From contig CAJYLQ010000017.1 of assembly GCA_913775975.1 (NCBI GenBank), positions 1 through 64,000 on the forward strand: DNA of 64,000 bases, given 5' to 3'. Under the pieces are notes generated by a model. That model had not been told where the DNA came from. It saw only the letters and a program-made list of their open reading frames with translations, and ran no database searches. How positions within the stretch are numbered: the first letter of the stretch is position 1; each line of letters opens with the position of its first letter. Origin of the DNA: an uncultured Sphingomonas sp. (GTDB lineage Bacteria > Pseudomonadota > Alphaproteobacteria > Sphingomonadales > Sphingomonadaceae). The position numbers and the translations under genes are program-made. Below are positions 1 through 9,276 of this stretch, piece by piece.

Positions 1-1
1 G

Positions 2-1003
2 GCGCTGCACGATGTCGGCGCCGGCTCCGGCGGCACGCGCAATATCGGCGGCAACACGCATTATCACGTCGATCTCGAAGGCGAACTGGCCGACCTGCAC
101 GGCAAGGAAGCGGCGCTGCTCTTCACCTCCGGCTACGTCTCCAACGAGGCGACGCTGGCGACGATGGCGAAGATCCTGCCCGGCTGCGTGATCTTCTCCG
201 ACGAACTCAACCACGCCTCGATGATCGCGGGCATCCGCAACGCGGGCTGCGAGAAGCGCGTGTTCCGCCACAACGACGTCGCGCATCTGGAGGAATTGCT
301 GGCCGCCGAGGATCCCTCGGCGCCCAAGCTGATCGCGTTCGAAAGCGTCTATTCGATGGAGGGCGATGTCGCCCCCATCGCCGCGATCTGCGACCTCGCG
401 GACAAGTACAACGCGCTGACCTATCTCGACGAGGTCCATGCGGTCGGCATGTACGGCGCGCGGGGCGGCGGCATTTCGGAACGGGATGGCGTCGCCGACC
501 GGCTGACGATCATCGAGGGGACGCTGGGCAAGGCGTTCGGCGTGATGGGCGGCTATATCGCCGCCGACCGCACGATCGTCGACGTGATCCGCTCCTATGC
601 GCCCGGCTTCATCTTCACGACCTCGCTTTCGCCCGTGCTCGTGGCGGGCGTACTGGCGAGCGTGCGCCACCTGAAATCCTCCAGCATCGAGCGTGAGGGG
701 CAACAGGCCGCCGCCGCGAAACTGAAGGCGATGCTAGCGGATGCCGGCCTGCCGGTGATGATCGGCGAGACGCACATCGTGCCCGTGATGGTCGGTGATC
801 CGGTGAAGGCCAAGAAGATCAGCGATATCCTGCTCGCAGAATATGGCGTGTACGTGCAGCCGATCAACTACCCGACCGTCCCGCGCGGCACGGAGCGGCT
901 GCGCTTCACGCCGGGCCCGGCGCATGACGAGGCGATGATGCGCGAACTGACGCAGGCGCTGGTCGAAATCTGGGGCAGGCTGGAATTGAAAAAGGCGGCC
1001 TGA
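2..1003 (+). CDS. hemA: 5-aminolevulinate synthase, 3' part (5' end outside window)
   Basis: The frame is open from base 2, so the ATG at 164 in the ORF track is internal; 333 residues are visible and roughly the first 70 are missing. It condenses glycine with succinyl-CoA to 5-aminolevulinate, the first step of the C4 heme route used by alphaproteobacteria. Seen: [10 protein letters not shown] near the left edge, [10 protein letters not shown] (PLP-pocket Asp and His), [14 protein letters not shown] with the PLP-binding Lys, and the C-terminal [20 protein letters not shown]. That last block separates ALA synthase from the related KBL and serine palmitoyltransferase enzymes. It converges on the DUF3429 gene seven bases away; a short GC inverted repeat spans its stop codon. 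Confidence 0.95.
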   Translation, partial: ALHDVGAGSGGTRNIGGNTHYHVDLEGELADLHGKEAALLFTSGYVSNEATLATMAKILPGCVIFSDELNHASMIAGIRNAGCEKRVFRHNDVAHLEELLAAEDPSAPKLIAFESVYSMEGDVAPIAAICDLADKYNALTYLDEVHAVGMYGARGGGISERDGVADRLTIIEGTLGKAFGVMGGYIAADRTIVDVIRSYAPGFIFTTSLSPVLVAGVLASVRHLKSSSIEREGQQAAAAKLKAMLADAGLPVMIGETHIVPVMVGDPVKAKKISDILLAEYGVYVQPINYPTVPRGTERLRFTPGPAHDEAMMRELTQALVEIWGRLELKKAA

Positions 1004-1010
1004 CCGCCCC

Positions 1011-1448
1011 TTACAACAGGCCGGCGAGGATCGTCAGCCCGCCAAGCCCCAGCGAAAGCGGCACTCGCAGTGCCATCCAGTTGTCCGGCGCCTCCCCGGT
1101 CGCGACGAGATGCCGGTCCACCAGCAGCGTCGCGAAGATCGCGGCCCCCAGCGCCACCAGCGCGGCCCCGCGCGGCAGGACGAACAGCTGGCCGAGCCCG
1201 ATCGCCAGTGCCGCCAGCGACGGCAGCACCGCGACGGCGGCCAGGCTGGCCTGTCCGGCATCCCGCCGCATCGCGAACCCCCACCAGATGCCGCCGAGGA
1301 AACTGAGGATCAGCCCGCCATAGAGCAGCGCGATCCCCTGCCCCAGCGGCGCATCCAGCCCGGTCACGACCAGCCCCGCCGCCGCGACCTGTGGCAGCAG
1401 CCCGGCAAAGCCCAGCGCCAGCGCCACCCATCCCACGCGCGGGGTCAT
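1011..1448 (-). CDS. DUF3429 family membrane protein
   Basis: A 145-residue protein made almost entirely of hydrophobic segments, about four to five helices, with the block GGLILSFLGGIWWGFAMRRD that resembles the DUF3429 signature. The family has no established function. The likely start is the ATG at 1448. It lies on the opposite strand to hemA and is followed upstream, on its own strand, by the anti-sigma/sigma pair with a gap of about 55 bases, so co-transcription with them is possible but not shown. Family assignment is by motif memory and is fairly firm; function is unknown. Confidence 0.75.
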   Translation of the reverse strand: MTPRVGWVALALGFAGLLPQVAAAGLVVTGLDAPLGQGIALLYGGLILSFLGGIWWGFAMRRDAGQASLAAVAVLPSLAALAIGLGQLFVLPRGAALVALGAAIFATLLVDRHLVATGEAPDNWMALRVPLSLGLGGLTILAGLL

Positions 1449-1503
1449 CGCATTTCGTCCGTCATCATGGCGAGGAAACGATGCCGCCGCGCCGACGATC
1501 CCC

Positions 1504-2199
1504 TCACACCTTCGCCAGCGGCCCGGCGGCGATGACGGCGCCGGTCGGCTTGCCGGTCGGCGACCCGCCTGGCGGCTCGATGGAGATGGCGAGCGTCGCT
1601 CCCGGCACCAGCCGCGCCCGATCCGTCGGCGTCAGCGGCAATTGCGTCGCCGCCCCCGCCAGCAGGCCGAGTGGATAGGGCATGCCATCGCCGCCGATCA
1701 CCCAAAGCTGCGCGACACGGCCCGCCGGCACGGTCGGCGCGGCGGTCAGGCGCAGAGCACCTGCGCCCGCATCGAACGTCGCGGCGACGGCATCGCGCGC
1801 CGCCCCCTGCCCCGCCAATGCGGCCACCAGCGGCGCGGGGGTGGCGACCGGCGCACGCGGTGCCTCGCCCGGCCGCAGTGCGACGATGACGAGCAGGCAC
1901 GCGGCCAGCGCGGTACTGGCGATGGCAAGAAGCGGCCATGGAAAGCGCCGCGATCGCGCCGACGCCGGCGATGGACCGCCAAGGCTGGCATCGATCCGGT
2001 CGATCAGCCCCTCGGGCGGCTCCGCCTCCGGCCACAGGTCGAACAGCTGCGCCAGCCATTGCCGCCAGCGTTCCACCTCCGCCGCGAAGTCCGGTTCAGC
2101 GAGGACGCGCCGCAGCGCCGCCGCGCGCTCCTCGCCATCGAGCGTGCCGAGCGCCAGTTCGGCCGCGGCGACATCCGGCTCGGCCCCGTCATCGGTCAC
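1504..2199 (-). CDS. RskA-type anti-sigma factor
   Basis: 231 residues with the layout of anti-sigma-K factors. A cytosolic N-terminal region (about 1-85, with VAAAELALGTLDGEERAAALRRV) would bind the sigma factor. One transmembrane helix follows at about 88-110 (WPLLAIASTALAACLLVIVAL), then a periplasmic RskA domain with VAQLWVIGGDGMPYPLGLL and LAISIEPPGGSPTGKPTG. The C-terminal IEPPGGSPTGKPTG block is typical of the family. It overlaps the end of the upstream ECF sigma gene by 11 bases, which implies translational coupling and a partner relationship. The signal that releases the sigma factor cannot be read from sequence. Confidence 0.88.
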   Translation of the reverse strand: MTDDGAEPDVAAAELALGTLDGEERAAALRRVLAEPDFAAEVERWRQWLAQLFDLWPEAEPPEGLIDRIDASLGGPSPASARSRRFPWPLLAIASTALAACLLVIVALRPGEAPRAPVATPAPLVAALAGQGAARDAVAATFDAGAGALRLTAAPTVPAGRVAQLWVIGGDGMPYPLGLLAGAATQLPLTPTDRARLVPGATLAISIEPPGGSPTGKPTGAVIAAGPLAKV

Positions 2200-2758
2200 G
2201 GTGCAGGCACTCCTTCAAGCGGGCAAGGCCCCGACGGATCCAGCTTTTCGCGGTGCCGGCGGGCACGCCGCGTCGCTCCGCCAGCTCGGCATAGGTCACG
2301 CCATCGAAAAAGGCGGTGCGGATCGCGTCCGCCTGTCGCGCCTCCAGTTCCCGCAGGCAATCGTGCAGCGTGTGGCGCTCACCCTCTTCGACCAGCATCG
2401 CCTCGGCATCCGGGGCGGGGTCGACGGGCTCGGGCGCATCCTCCAGCCGGCCGGCGAAGCGGGCGGCATTGGCGCGGCGCCAGTCGATCGCCTTGTTGCG
2501 CGCGATCGTCGCCAGCCAGCTGATCGGGCTGGCCCGCCCCGGCTCCCAGCCGCCCGCGCGGCGCCAGATCACCAGATATACGTCGTGCAAGACATCCTCC
2601 GCGGCCTGTCGGTCACCGCAGATACGCAGCGTGATGCCAAACAGCTTCGCGGAGGTCAGACGATAGAGTTCATGGAACGCGGCGCGGTCCTCGCTGCCCG
2701 TCGCGATCAGCGTCGCGGCCAGATGCGCGCGGGCCGTGTCACTGGCGGTTCGACGCAT
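2189..2758 (-). CDS. ECF RNA polymerase sigma factor (SigK-like)
   Basis: 189 residues. Region 2 is seen at about 20-95 (FHELYRLTSAKLFGI, then RQAAEDVLHDVYLVIWRR and PISWLATIARNKAIDWRR). Region 4 is at about 130-185, with the helix-turn-helix VTYAELAERRGVPAGTAKSWIRRGLARL. There is no region 1.1 or 3, as expected for a group IV sigma factor. It sits directly upstream of, and overlaps, an RskA-type anti-sigma gene, the standard arrangement. The start at 2758 is followed within five bases upstream by the stop of the amidohydrolase gene, so the three genes may share a transcript. Confidence 0.92.
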   Translation of the reverse strand: MRRTASDTARAHLAATLIATGSEDRAAFHELYRLTSAKLFGITLRICGDRQAAEDVLHDVYLVIWRRAGGWEPGRASPISWLATIARNKAIDWRRANAARFAGRLEDAPEPVDPAPDAEAMLVEEGERHTLHDCLRELEARQADAIRTAFFDGVTYAELAERRGVPAGTAKSWIRRGLARLKECLHRDR

Positions 2759-2762
2759 CGGT

Positions 2763-4097
2763 TCAGTCCGCGAGGGGCTTGGCGACGGCGCCGCGATGCA
2801 TCACGAAGTCCACCGTTTCCAGCCGGCGCACATCCTCCAGCGGCGATCCGCGCACGGCGATGATGTCCGCCGCCTTGCCCGGGGCGATCGTTCCGATCGT
2901 ATCGCTCTGGCCCAACAGGTCGGCCGCCGCGACGGTGGCGGTGCGGATCGCCTGCGCCGGCGTCATGCCGATCTTGTCGACCAGCAGCGCGAACTCCTGC
3001 GCATTGATGCCATGTTTCGAAACGCCCGAATCGGTGCCGAACGCGAATTTCACTCCCGCCTTCAGCGCACGCCGATGGCTGTCGACCATCGCGGCCGCCG
3101 CCGCCTCGGCCTTGGGGATGGTAGCGGGCGGCAGTGCGCCCGATCGGGCCTGCGCCAGCGCGGCGACGGGGGCGAGTTCGGTCGGGACCAGATAGGCCCC
3201 CGTCTTGCGGAACAGCGCAATCGCCTCGTCGTCGAGGAAGCTGCCATGCTCGATCGAATCGGCGCCGGCCGCCAAGGCCGCCTTCGTCCCGTCGGCGGCA
3301 TGGCTGTGCGCTGCGGCCTTCCTGCCCAGCCCGTGCGCGGTTTCGACGATCGCGCGCATCTCTTCCGGGGTGAAGGCCCGGCCCAGCCCACCCGCGACGT
3401 TGGAGAGAACGCCGCCGGTCGCGGTGAACTTGATCACCTGCGCCCCCAGCGCGACCTGCCGCCGCACCGCGCGCCGGCAATCGTCGGGGCCGTCGCAGGT
3501 GTTCTCCACCGTCTCCGCGATGGCATGGGCGAAGGGCTCGGCGACGCCGTTCGTCGGATCGCCATGGCCGCCGGTGACGGAGATGGGACTGCCCGCATTG
3601 ACGATCGTCGGCCCCGGCACGTCGCCGCGCTCGATCGCGTCGCGCAGCGCGCGAATGCCGCGCGGCTCGCCGCCTAGGTCGCGCACCGTGGTGAAGCCCG
3701 CCATCAGCGTCGCGTGCGCATTGCCCGCGCCATAGAGGATGTCGTCCGCCGCCTCCGTGTTCAGCGCCGTCAGCCGCGCCCGCATCGGATCCCCACCGAT
3801 CCCGAGCAGGTGGACGTGGGCGTCGATGAGTCCGGGCAGCACGAAGCGGTCGCGCAGGTCGATGACGCGCGCGCCCCGTTCCGGCGTCGCGAAGCCGTCG
3901 CGTACCTCCACGATCCGGCCGTCGCGCACCAGGATGGTGCTGGCCCCGCGCGGCCGCTCACCCGGTCGATCGAGCAGCTGGCCGGCCAGGATATACGTCA
4001 CCGCCCCGGTCGCAGCCGGCGCGGGGGCGGCGGGCGTCTGCGCCGCGACCGGGATGGCCGCCGTCATCAGCACGGCAGCGGTGATCGAACGCAGCAT
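2763..4097 (-). CDS. Secreted metal-dependent amidohydrolase (imidazolonepropionase/prolidase-like family)
   Basis: 444 residues with an N-terminal signal peptide (MLRSITAAVLMTAAIPVAAQ). The amidohydrolase fold shows the metal ligands DAHVHLLG after about residue 90, later His residues in AAAHSHAADGTKAALAAG and ADSIEHGSFLD, and the late Asp in FAFGTDSGVSKHG. The C-terminal TIAPGKAADIIAVRGSPLEDV is the usual closing beta-sandwich motif. The family includes exported Xaa-Pro dipeptidases and related hydrolases; the substrate is not predictable here. It ends five bases before the ECF sigma start on the same strand. Confidence 0.88.
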   Translation of the reverse strand: MLRSITAAVLMTAAIPVAAQTPAAPAPAATGAVTYILAGQLLDRPGERPRGASTILVRDGRIVEVRDGFATPERGARVIDLRDRFVLPGLIDAHVHLLGIGGDPMRARLTALNTEAADDILYGAGNAHATLMAGFTTVRDLGGEPRGIRALRDAIERGDVPGPTIVNAGSPISVTGGHGDPTNGVAEPFAHAIAETVENTCDGPDDCRRAVRRQVALGAQVIKFTATGGVLSNVAGGLGRAFTPEEMRAIVETAHGLGRKAAAHSHAADGTKAALAAGADSIEHGSFLDDEAIALFRKTGAYLVPTELAPVAALAQARSGALPPATIPKAEAAAAAMVDSHRRALKAGVKFAFGTDSGVSKHGINAQEFALLVDKIGMTPAQAIRTATVAAADLLGQSDTIGTIAPGKAADIIAVRGSPLEDVRRLETVDFVMHRGAVAKPLAD

Positions 4098-4198
4098 CCA
4101 GTCCCCCGAAAACGCGGGCGCGAATGCCCGTCGACGGCGGAGGGTAAGGCAAAAAACCTGCCGGGCAAGGGGATTGACCCGCCCGGCGAGGCGGTCGC

Positions 4199-4492
4199 TC
4201 AGGCCGCGTTCTTCTTCACGCTGTCCGCCATGCGCGCCAGCTGCTCGGGCGTCGCCTCCGCCTGGTGCCGCGCCTTCCAGTCGTCATAGGGCATGCCGTA
4301 GATCGCCTCGCGCGCCGTCGCCCGGTCCAGCCCCGCCGCTTCGCCCAGCCAGTCCGACAGGCAGTTGCGGCAGAACCCCGCCAGCCCCATCAGGTCGACA
4401 TTCTGCGCATCGGTGCGATGGCGCAGATGGCGGACGAGACGGCGAAAGGCCGCGGCCGCCGCCGCGTCGTCGATATGGTCGATGCTATCCAT
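4199..4492 (-). CDS. DUF1244 family protein
   Basis: 97 residues when started at the ATG at 4492 (MDSIDHIDD); the ORF-track start adds ten residues with no family look. Seen: AFRRLVRHLRHRTDAQNVDLM, then FCRNCLSDWLGEAAG with a CxxC pair, and EAIYGMPYDDWKARHQAEAT, which is the DUF1244 (SMc04008-like) pattern. The family is small, widespread in proteobacteria and of unknown function; its CxxC suggests metal or redox chemistry, but this is inference. It is divergent from pyruvate kinase, with about 78 bases between the starts. Confidence 0.88.
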   Translation of the reverse strand: MDSIDHIDDAAAAAAFRRLVRHLRHRTDAQNVDLMGLAGFCRNCLSDWLGEAAGLDRATAREAIYGMPYDDWKARHQAEATPEQLARMADSVKKNAA

Positions 4493-4570
4493 ACGTAAGC
4501 TCCAAGGTTGATCGCCAGCCAATAGAGTCTAGGAGAACGCGCGGAAGCCCCTTCAGGAAGCCGTACCCCC

Positions 4571-6043
4571 ATGTCCAAGGCTCTCGCCCCCCGCGCGCGC
4601 AAGGTCCGTATCCTCGCGACCCTCGGCCCGGCCAGCAATTCCCCCGAAATGATCGCGACGCTGTTCCAGGCGGGCGCGGACGCGTTCCGCATCAACATGA
4701 GCCATGGCGACCAGGAATCGAAGATCCCGGTCATCAAGGCGATTCGCGCGATGGAGGCTCGGTTCCGCCGGCCGACCACGATCCTGGCCGACCTTCAGGG
4801 CCCGAAACTGCGCGTCGGCCGCTTCGCCGACGGGCGGGTGACGCTGGAGACGGGATCGACCTTCGTCCTCGATCGCGACCCCACGCCGGGCGATGCGACC
4901 CGCGTCGAACTGCCGCATGACGAAATCTTCGCCGCGATCGAACCGGGCGCCCGCCTGCTGCTCGACGACGGCAAGCTGGTGCTGCGCGTCTCGGATCACG
5001 ATGCCCACACGATCACGACGACGGTCGAGGTCGGCGGGCCGCTGTCGAACAACAAGGGGTTGAACGTGCCGGACGTGGTGCTGCCGATGGCGGCGCTGAC
5101 GGAGAAGGACCGTTCCGATCTCGCCTTCGCGGTCGAGCAGGGTGTGGACTGGATCGCCCTGTCCTTCGTCCAGCGGCCGGAGGATCTGATGGAGGCGCGC
5201 GGGCTCATCAAGGGCCATGCCGCGCTGCTCGCCAAGATCGAGAAGCCCGCGGCGATCGAGCGGCTGGAAGAGATCATCGAACAGTGCGACGGCGTGATGG
5301 TCGCGCGCGGCGATCTGGGCGTCGAGCTGCCGCCCGAGCAGGTGCCGCCGCTGCAGAAGCGCATTGTCGAGGCCTCGCGCCGGCTCGGTCGTCCGGTGGT
5401 GGTCGCGACGCAGATGCTCGAATCGATGATCACCTCGCCCTCGCCAACCCGCGCCGAGGTGTCGGACGTCGCCACCGCCATCTATGACGGTGCCGATGCG
5501 ATCATGCTGTCGGCGGAGAGCGCGGCGGGCAACTGGCCGGTCGAATCGGTGTCGATGATGAACGCGATCGGCCAGTCGGTCGAAAGCGATCCGGCGCATG
5601 GCGACCGCGTCCATTTCACCGTGATGCGCCCCGATCCCACCACCGCCGACGCGCTGGCGGAGGCGGCGAAGGGGATCGCGAAGACGGTGTCGGCCGCCGC
5701 GATCATCTGCTTCACCTCGTCGGGCTCGACCGCGCGCCGCATCGCGCGCGAACGGCCGTCCGTGCCGATCCTGGTGCTGACGCCCAATGCGGAAACCGCC
5801 CGTCGCATGGGCCTGCTGTGGGGCACGCATGCCGTTCAGACCCGCGACGTCGAGTCCTTCGAGGAAATGGTCGCCAAGTCGAAGCGGATGGCGCTGCGCC
5901 ACGGCATGGCGAAGGCGGGTGAGCAGGTGATCGTGATGGCCGGCGTACCGTTCCGTACGCCGGGCTCCACCAACGTGCTGCACGTCGTGCGAATCACCGG
6001 TGACGAGCTGAAGAACTATACCGGCGAGGCCGGCGAAAACTGA
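4571..6043 (+). CDS. pyk: Pyruvate kinase
   Basis: 490 residues, normal length. It converts phosphoenolpyruvate and ADP to pyruvate and ATP in glycolysis. Seen: the N-terminal KVRILATLGPASNSPEMIATL and FRINMSHGD; the mobile B domain; the active-site signature LLAKIEKPAAIERLEEII with the catalytic Lys; GVMVARGDLGVELP; VVVATQMLESMI for ADP and metal binding; and the C-terminal regulatory domain with AIICFTSSGSTARRIARERP. An AGGAAG ribosome site lies about ten bases before the ATG. A perfect 12-base-pair hairpin follows the stop. Confidence 0.97.
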   Translation: MSKALAPRARKVRILATLGPASNSPEMIATLFQAGADAFRINMSHGDQESKIPVIKAIRAMEARFRRPTTILADLQGPKLRVGRFADGRVTLETGSTFVLDRDPTPGDATRVELPHDEIFAAIEPGARLLLDDGKLVLRVSDHDAHTITTTVEVGGPLSNNKGLNVPDVVLPMAALTEKDRSDLAFAVEQGVDWIALSFVQRPEDLMEARGLIKGHAALLAKIEKPAAIERLEEIIEQCDGVMVARGDLGVELPPEQVPPLQKRIVEASRRLGRPVVVATQMLESMITSPSPTRAEVSDVATAIYDGADAIMLSAESAAGNWPVESVSMMNAIGQSVESDPAHGDRVHFTVMRPDPTTADALAEAAKGIAKTVSAAAIICFTSSGSTARRIARERPSVPILVLTPNAETARRMGLLWGTHAVQTRDVESFEEMVAKSKRMALRHGMAKAGEQVIVMAGVPFRTPGSTNVLHVVRITGDELKNYTGEAGEN

Positions 6044-6059
6044 TCGGCCTGCCTGCGAG

Positions 6060-6088
6060 GAGGTGGCCGGGCGCTACCCGGCCACCTC
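6060..6088. terminator. Hairpin between pyk and mfd, overlapping the mfd stop
   Basis: GAGGTGGCCGGG (6060-6071), loop CGCTA, CCCGGCCACCTC (6077-6088): a perfect 12-base-pair stem. There is no long T run on either side. The genes converge here, so it can act in both directions. The right arm and loop contain the last codons and stop of the mfd gene. Confidence 0.7.
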
Positions 6089-9000
6089 TTCCAGCACGTC
6101 GGCGACGCGGCGCAGGCGTTCCGCCGGCCCGGGGATCCGCTCGGCCAGCAGCCAGCGGCCATTCTTCGCCGCCAGCCCCTTCGGGACCGGGCCATCTTTT
6201 TGCGGGGTGAGGGCGATGGCGGCGGGGCCGGCATCGACCCTTGTGATCGCCGCGGCTTGCGCCAGCCGGCGGACGCGCGCCAGATCGATCAGGATCAGCG
6301 CTTCTTCGGGGATCGCGCCGAAGCGATCCTCCAGCTCCTCCTCGAACGCATCGATCCCCGCCTCGTCGGTCAGCCGCGACAGGCGGCCGTACAGCGCCAG
6401 CCGCACCTCCTCTTCCGGGATCCAGCGTTCGGGCAATCGACCGGCAACCTCCAGCGTCAGCTCGGGCGCTGGCGGATCGACCGGCTCGCCGCGCGCCGCG
6501 CGCAACGCGCGGGTGAGCAGGAACTGGTAGAGGTCGATGCCGATCAGCTTCATGTGCCCGGCCTGTTCCTCGCCCACCAGGTCCCCGGCGCCGCGCAGAT
6601 CCAGATCACGCGCGCTGATCGCAAAGCCGGCGCCCAGCCGGTCGAATGCCTGGAGTGTCCTCAGCCGCTTCAGCGTCGCAGGCGCGATCGTGGCGCCCGC
6701 CTCCGTCGCGAGCATAAGCTGCCCGCGCCGTCCGCCCCGCCCTACGCGGCCGCGCAGCTGATGCAGCTGCGACAGGCCGAAACGGTCGGCATGATGGACG
6801 ATCATCGTGTTGGCGCGCGGCACGTCCAGCCCCGCCTCGATGATGTTGGTCGCCAGCAGGACATCGCCCTCCCCCTGCGCGAAGCCCACCATCGCCTCGT
6901 CCAGCGTCGCGGCCGGCATCCGGCCATGCGCCTCAACCAGCGACAATTCCGGCACCAGCCGCCCCAACCGCTCCGCCAGCGCGGCCATGTCGCCGATGCG
7001 GGGCACCACGACGAAGCTCTGCCCGCCGCGCCCCTTTTCACGCAGCAGTGCGGCGCGGACGGCGGCATCGTCCCATTCGCCTACGGCCGTCCGCACCGGC
7101 TGGCGACGCGCGGGCGGGGTCGCGATGACGGAAATCGCCTGCAAGCCGACCAGCGCCGATTGCAATGTGCGCGGGATCGGCGTCGCGCTCAGCGTCAGGA
7201 CATGGCCGGCGCCCAGCCCCGCCAGCTTCGCCTTGTCCGCCGCACCGAAGCGCTGCTCCTCGTCGATCACCATCAGCGCCAGATCGGCATAGGCCACGCC
7301 CTTGCCCGCGACCGCGCCGGTGCCGATCAGGATCGCGATCGACCCGTCCTTCACCCCGGCGAGCACGCGCTTGCGCTCCGCCGCGCTGGTCAGGCGCGAC
7401 AGCCCCGCGACCTCGAGCCCGCTGTCCGCGAAACGCCGTCGGAAGGTTTCGAGATGCTGGCGCGCCAGTACCGTCGTCGGCGCGGCGATCGCGACCTGTC
7501 GCCCCGCCGGCGCGACCATCGCCGCCGCGCGCAAGGCCACTTCGGTTTTTCCATAGCCGACATCGCCGACGATCAGCCGGTCCATCGGCCGCCCGCTCGC
7601 CAGATCGTGGCGCACCGCCGCGATCGCCCGCGCCTGATCCGCCGTTTCCGTAAAGCCGAACCCCGCCGCGAATCGTTCATACGCGCCTGAATCGGGGGTG
7701 ACGGGATCGGTACGCCGCGCGTCCCGCTCCGCCGCCAGGTCGGCCAAGGCCTTCGCGCTTTCCGCCACCGCGCGATCGATCGCGCCGCGCCGCTTCTGCC
7801 AGCTCGATCCGTCGAGCGAGTCGAGCGTCACACCGTCCCCATCCGCGCCATAGCGCCAGATGCGATCCGCCTCCGTCACCGGTACCAGTCGCCGCGCCTC
7901 GCGGGCATAGGTCAGGACGATCGCGTCACCGCCGTCGCCGGTCGGCTCCAGCCCCTCGACACGACCGATGCCGAAATCCTCGTGCACCACCACGTCGCCG
8001 ATCGCGAGTTCACCCGCTCCGCCGAACAGCGCGCCGGCCGCCTCCGACGCGCCCGACGCATGCCCGGCGCGCCCGCCGAGCAGGTCGGTGGCGGCGACCA
8101 GCGCGATCCGCTCGTCCACGAAGCCGCGATCGACGGGCGCGGTCAGCAGCAGCGCGGCGCCCGGTTTCGCCTTCTCCACCGACGCCCAGTCCGCGACCAT
8201 GTCGAAGTCACGCTTGGCGGCGCGTGAAAGGCGCGGGCCAAGAAAGCGCAGGTCACGCGCGCTGCCCGCCACGACCAGCACCCCCTCGGTCGCCTGCGCG
8301 AACCGCGCAAAGGCCCGCAGTGGCGCGCGCTTTTCCACAAAGCGGGGAATGGCATCGGCCATCTCCATCGCGGGCGGAGTGGGGCGCTTCGCGCTGTCCG
8401 CCGCCCAGCGGTCGGCATCGACCAGCGCGGCGGGGGTCCGGCCGCGCCGCCCCCGCTCCGCCGCGATGGCCAGAAAGCGGTCGCGCCGCGCCTGCGCGCC
8501 CGGCTCCATCGATACCGCCGCGTCGGGCAGGTGCGCCAGCAGCGAGACGCCATCGCCGATCTCCGGCTCCGTCGCGCGACCAAGCTCCACGCGGTCCAAC
8601 GCCTCGACGGTACGCTGCGTTACGGGGTCGTACCGGCGGATCGCGGCGACCTGCCCGTCCGACAGTTCCAGTCGCACCGGCGTCTCGCGATCGGCGGGGA
8701 AGATATCGATGACCTGCCCGCGCACCGCGATCTCGCCCGGTTCGTCAACGCGGTCGTCGACGACATATCCATTATCCGCCGCAGTCTGCGCGAACGCGTC
8801 CGGGTCCAGCGCGTCCCCCGTGGACACGACCGGCGGAGCCGCATCGAACGCCGCGGGCTCCGGATAGCGCATCGCGATCGCCTCCGCAGTCGTGACGAGG
8901 ATCACGCGCGGACGCCGTTCCTTCTCCGTCAGGGCCCGGCGGACGCTGCGCAGGGCGGCGACGCGGTGCCCGACATTGGCCGGGGATGCCGGCGCCGCGT

Positions 9001-9214
9001 CGCCGGGCAGCGCATCGCTGGCGGGAACATGCGCGACGACCGCGTCCGGGGCGAAGGCCGTCAGGATCGCCGCCAGTGCGATCGCCTGCTGCTCATCCAC
9101 CGCGACGTGAATCACGTCGCCCTTCGCGCGCGCCAGCACGGCCGCGACGGCGCTCGCCGGGGATGATCCGCGATCGACGGAACCGGACGCGGCGCGGGTC
9201 GGGGACGAGGCCAT
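6074..9214 (-). CDS. mfd: Transcription-repair coupling factor (Mfd) or shortened Mfd paralogue
   Basis: 1046 residues from the ATG at 9214. Mfd removes stalled RNA polymerase and recruits UvrA to lesions. Seen in order: a degenerate UvrB-like N-terminal part; the RNA-polymerase-interacting module GDVVVHEDFGIGRVEGLE; helicase motif I GDVGYGKTEVALRAA; DEEQRFGAADKAKLA; TLSATPIPRTLQSAL; NIIEAGLDVPRANTMI; QLRGRVGRGGRRGQ; GAGDLVGEEQAGHMK; and a short C-terminal TRCF domain. It is about 100 residues shorter than usual Mfd (about 1150), mostly in the N-terminal half, so it may be a second, diverged Mfd. The ORF-track start at 9235 is only 15 bases from a promoter-like -10; 9214 fits better. Divergent from the Crp/Fnr gene. 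Confidence 0.85.
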   Translation of the reverse strand: MASSPTRAASGSVDRGSSPASAVAAVLARAKGDVIHVAVDEQQAIALAAILTAFAPDAVVAHVPASDALPGDAAPASPANVGHRVAALRSVRRALTEKERRPRVILVTTAEAIAMRYPEPAAFDAAPPVVSTGDALDPDAFAQTAADNGYVVDDRVDEPGEIAVRGQVIDIFPADRETPVRLELSDGQVAAIRRYDPVTQRTVEALDRVELGRATEPEIGDGVSLLAHLPDAAVSMEPGAQARRDRFLAIAAERGRRGRTPAALVDADRWAADSAKRPTPPAMEMADAIPRFVEKRAPLRAFARFAQATEGVLVVAGSARDLRFLGPRLSRAAKRDFDMVADWASVEKAKPGAALLLTAPVDRGFVDERIALVAATDLLGGRAGHASGASEAAGALFGGAGELAIGDVVVHEDFGIGRVEGLEPTGDGGDAIVLTYAREARRLVPVTEADRIWRYGADGDGVTLDSLDGSSWQKRRGAIDRAVAESAKALADLAAERDARRTDPVTPDSGAYERFAAGFGFTETADQARAIAAVRHDLASGRPMDRLIVGDVGYGKTEVALRAAAMVAPAGRQVAIAAPTTVLARQHLETFRRRFADSGLEVAGLSRLTSAAERKRVLAGVKDGSIAILIGTGAVAGKGVAYADLALMVIDEEQRFGAADKAKLAGLGAGHVLTLSATPIPRTLQSALVGLQAISVIATPPARRQPVRTAVGEWDDAAVRAALLREKGRGGQSFVVVPRIGDMAALAERLGRLVPELSLVEAHGRMPAATLDEAMVGFAQGEGDVLLATNIIEAGLDVPRANTMIVHHADRFGLSQLHQLRGRVGRGGRRGQLMLATEAGATIAPATLKRLRTLQAFDRLGAGFAISARDLDLRGAGDLVGEEQAGHMKLIGIDLYQFLLTRALRAARGEPVDPPAPELTLEVAGRLPERWIPEEEVRLALYGRLSRLTDEAGIDAFEEELEDRFGAIPEEALILIDLARVRRLAQAAAITRVDAGPAAIALTPQKDGPVPKGLAAKNGRWLLAERIPGPAERLRRVADVLEEVAG

Positions 9215-9250
9215 GGTCGCAGATAATCCTTCCATAAATCAGGCGTCTGT

Positions 9251-9276
9251 AACGAGGGGTCACGGTCCGGCGTTCC
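9251..9276 (-). promoter_or_regulatory. EcfG-like stress promoter for mfd
   Basis: Read on the minus strand: GGAAC (9276-9272), 17 bases, CGTT (9254-9251). This matches the alphaproteobacterial general-stress sigma consensus GGAAC-N16/17-CGTT. The -10 lies about 36 bases before the ATG at 9214. Assignment is by motif only. Confidence 0.5.

Noticed and set aside
994-1008. GGCGG-CCTGA-CCGCC hairpin at the hemA stop
   Set aside because: Only five pairs; too common in this GC content to call a terminator.
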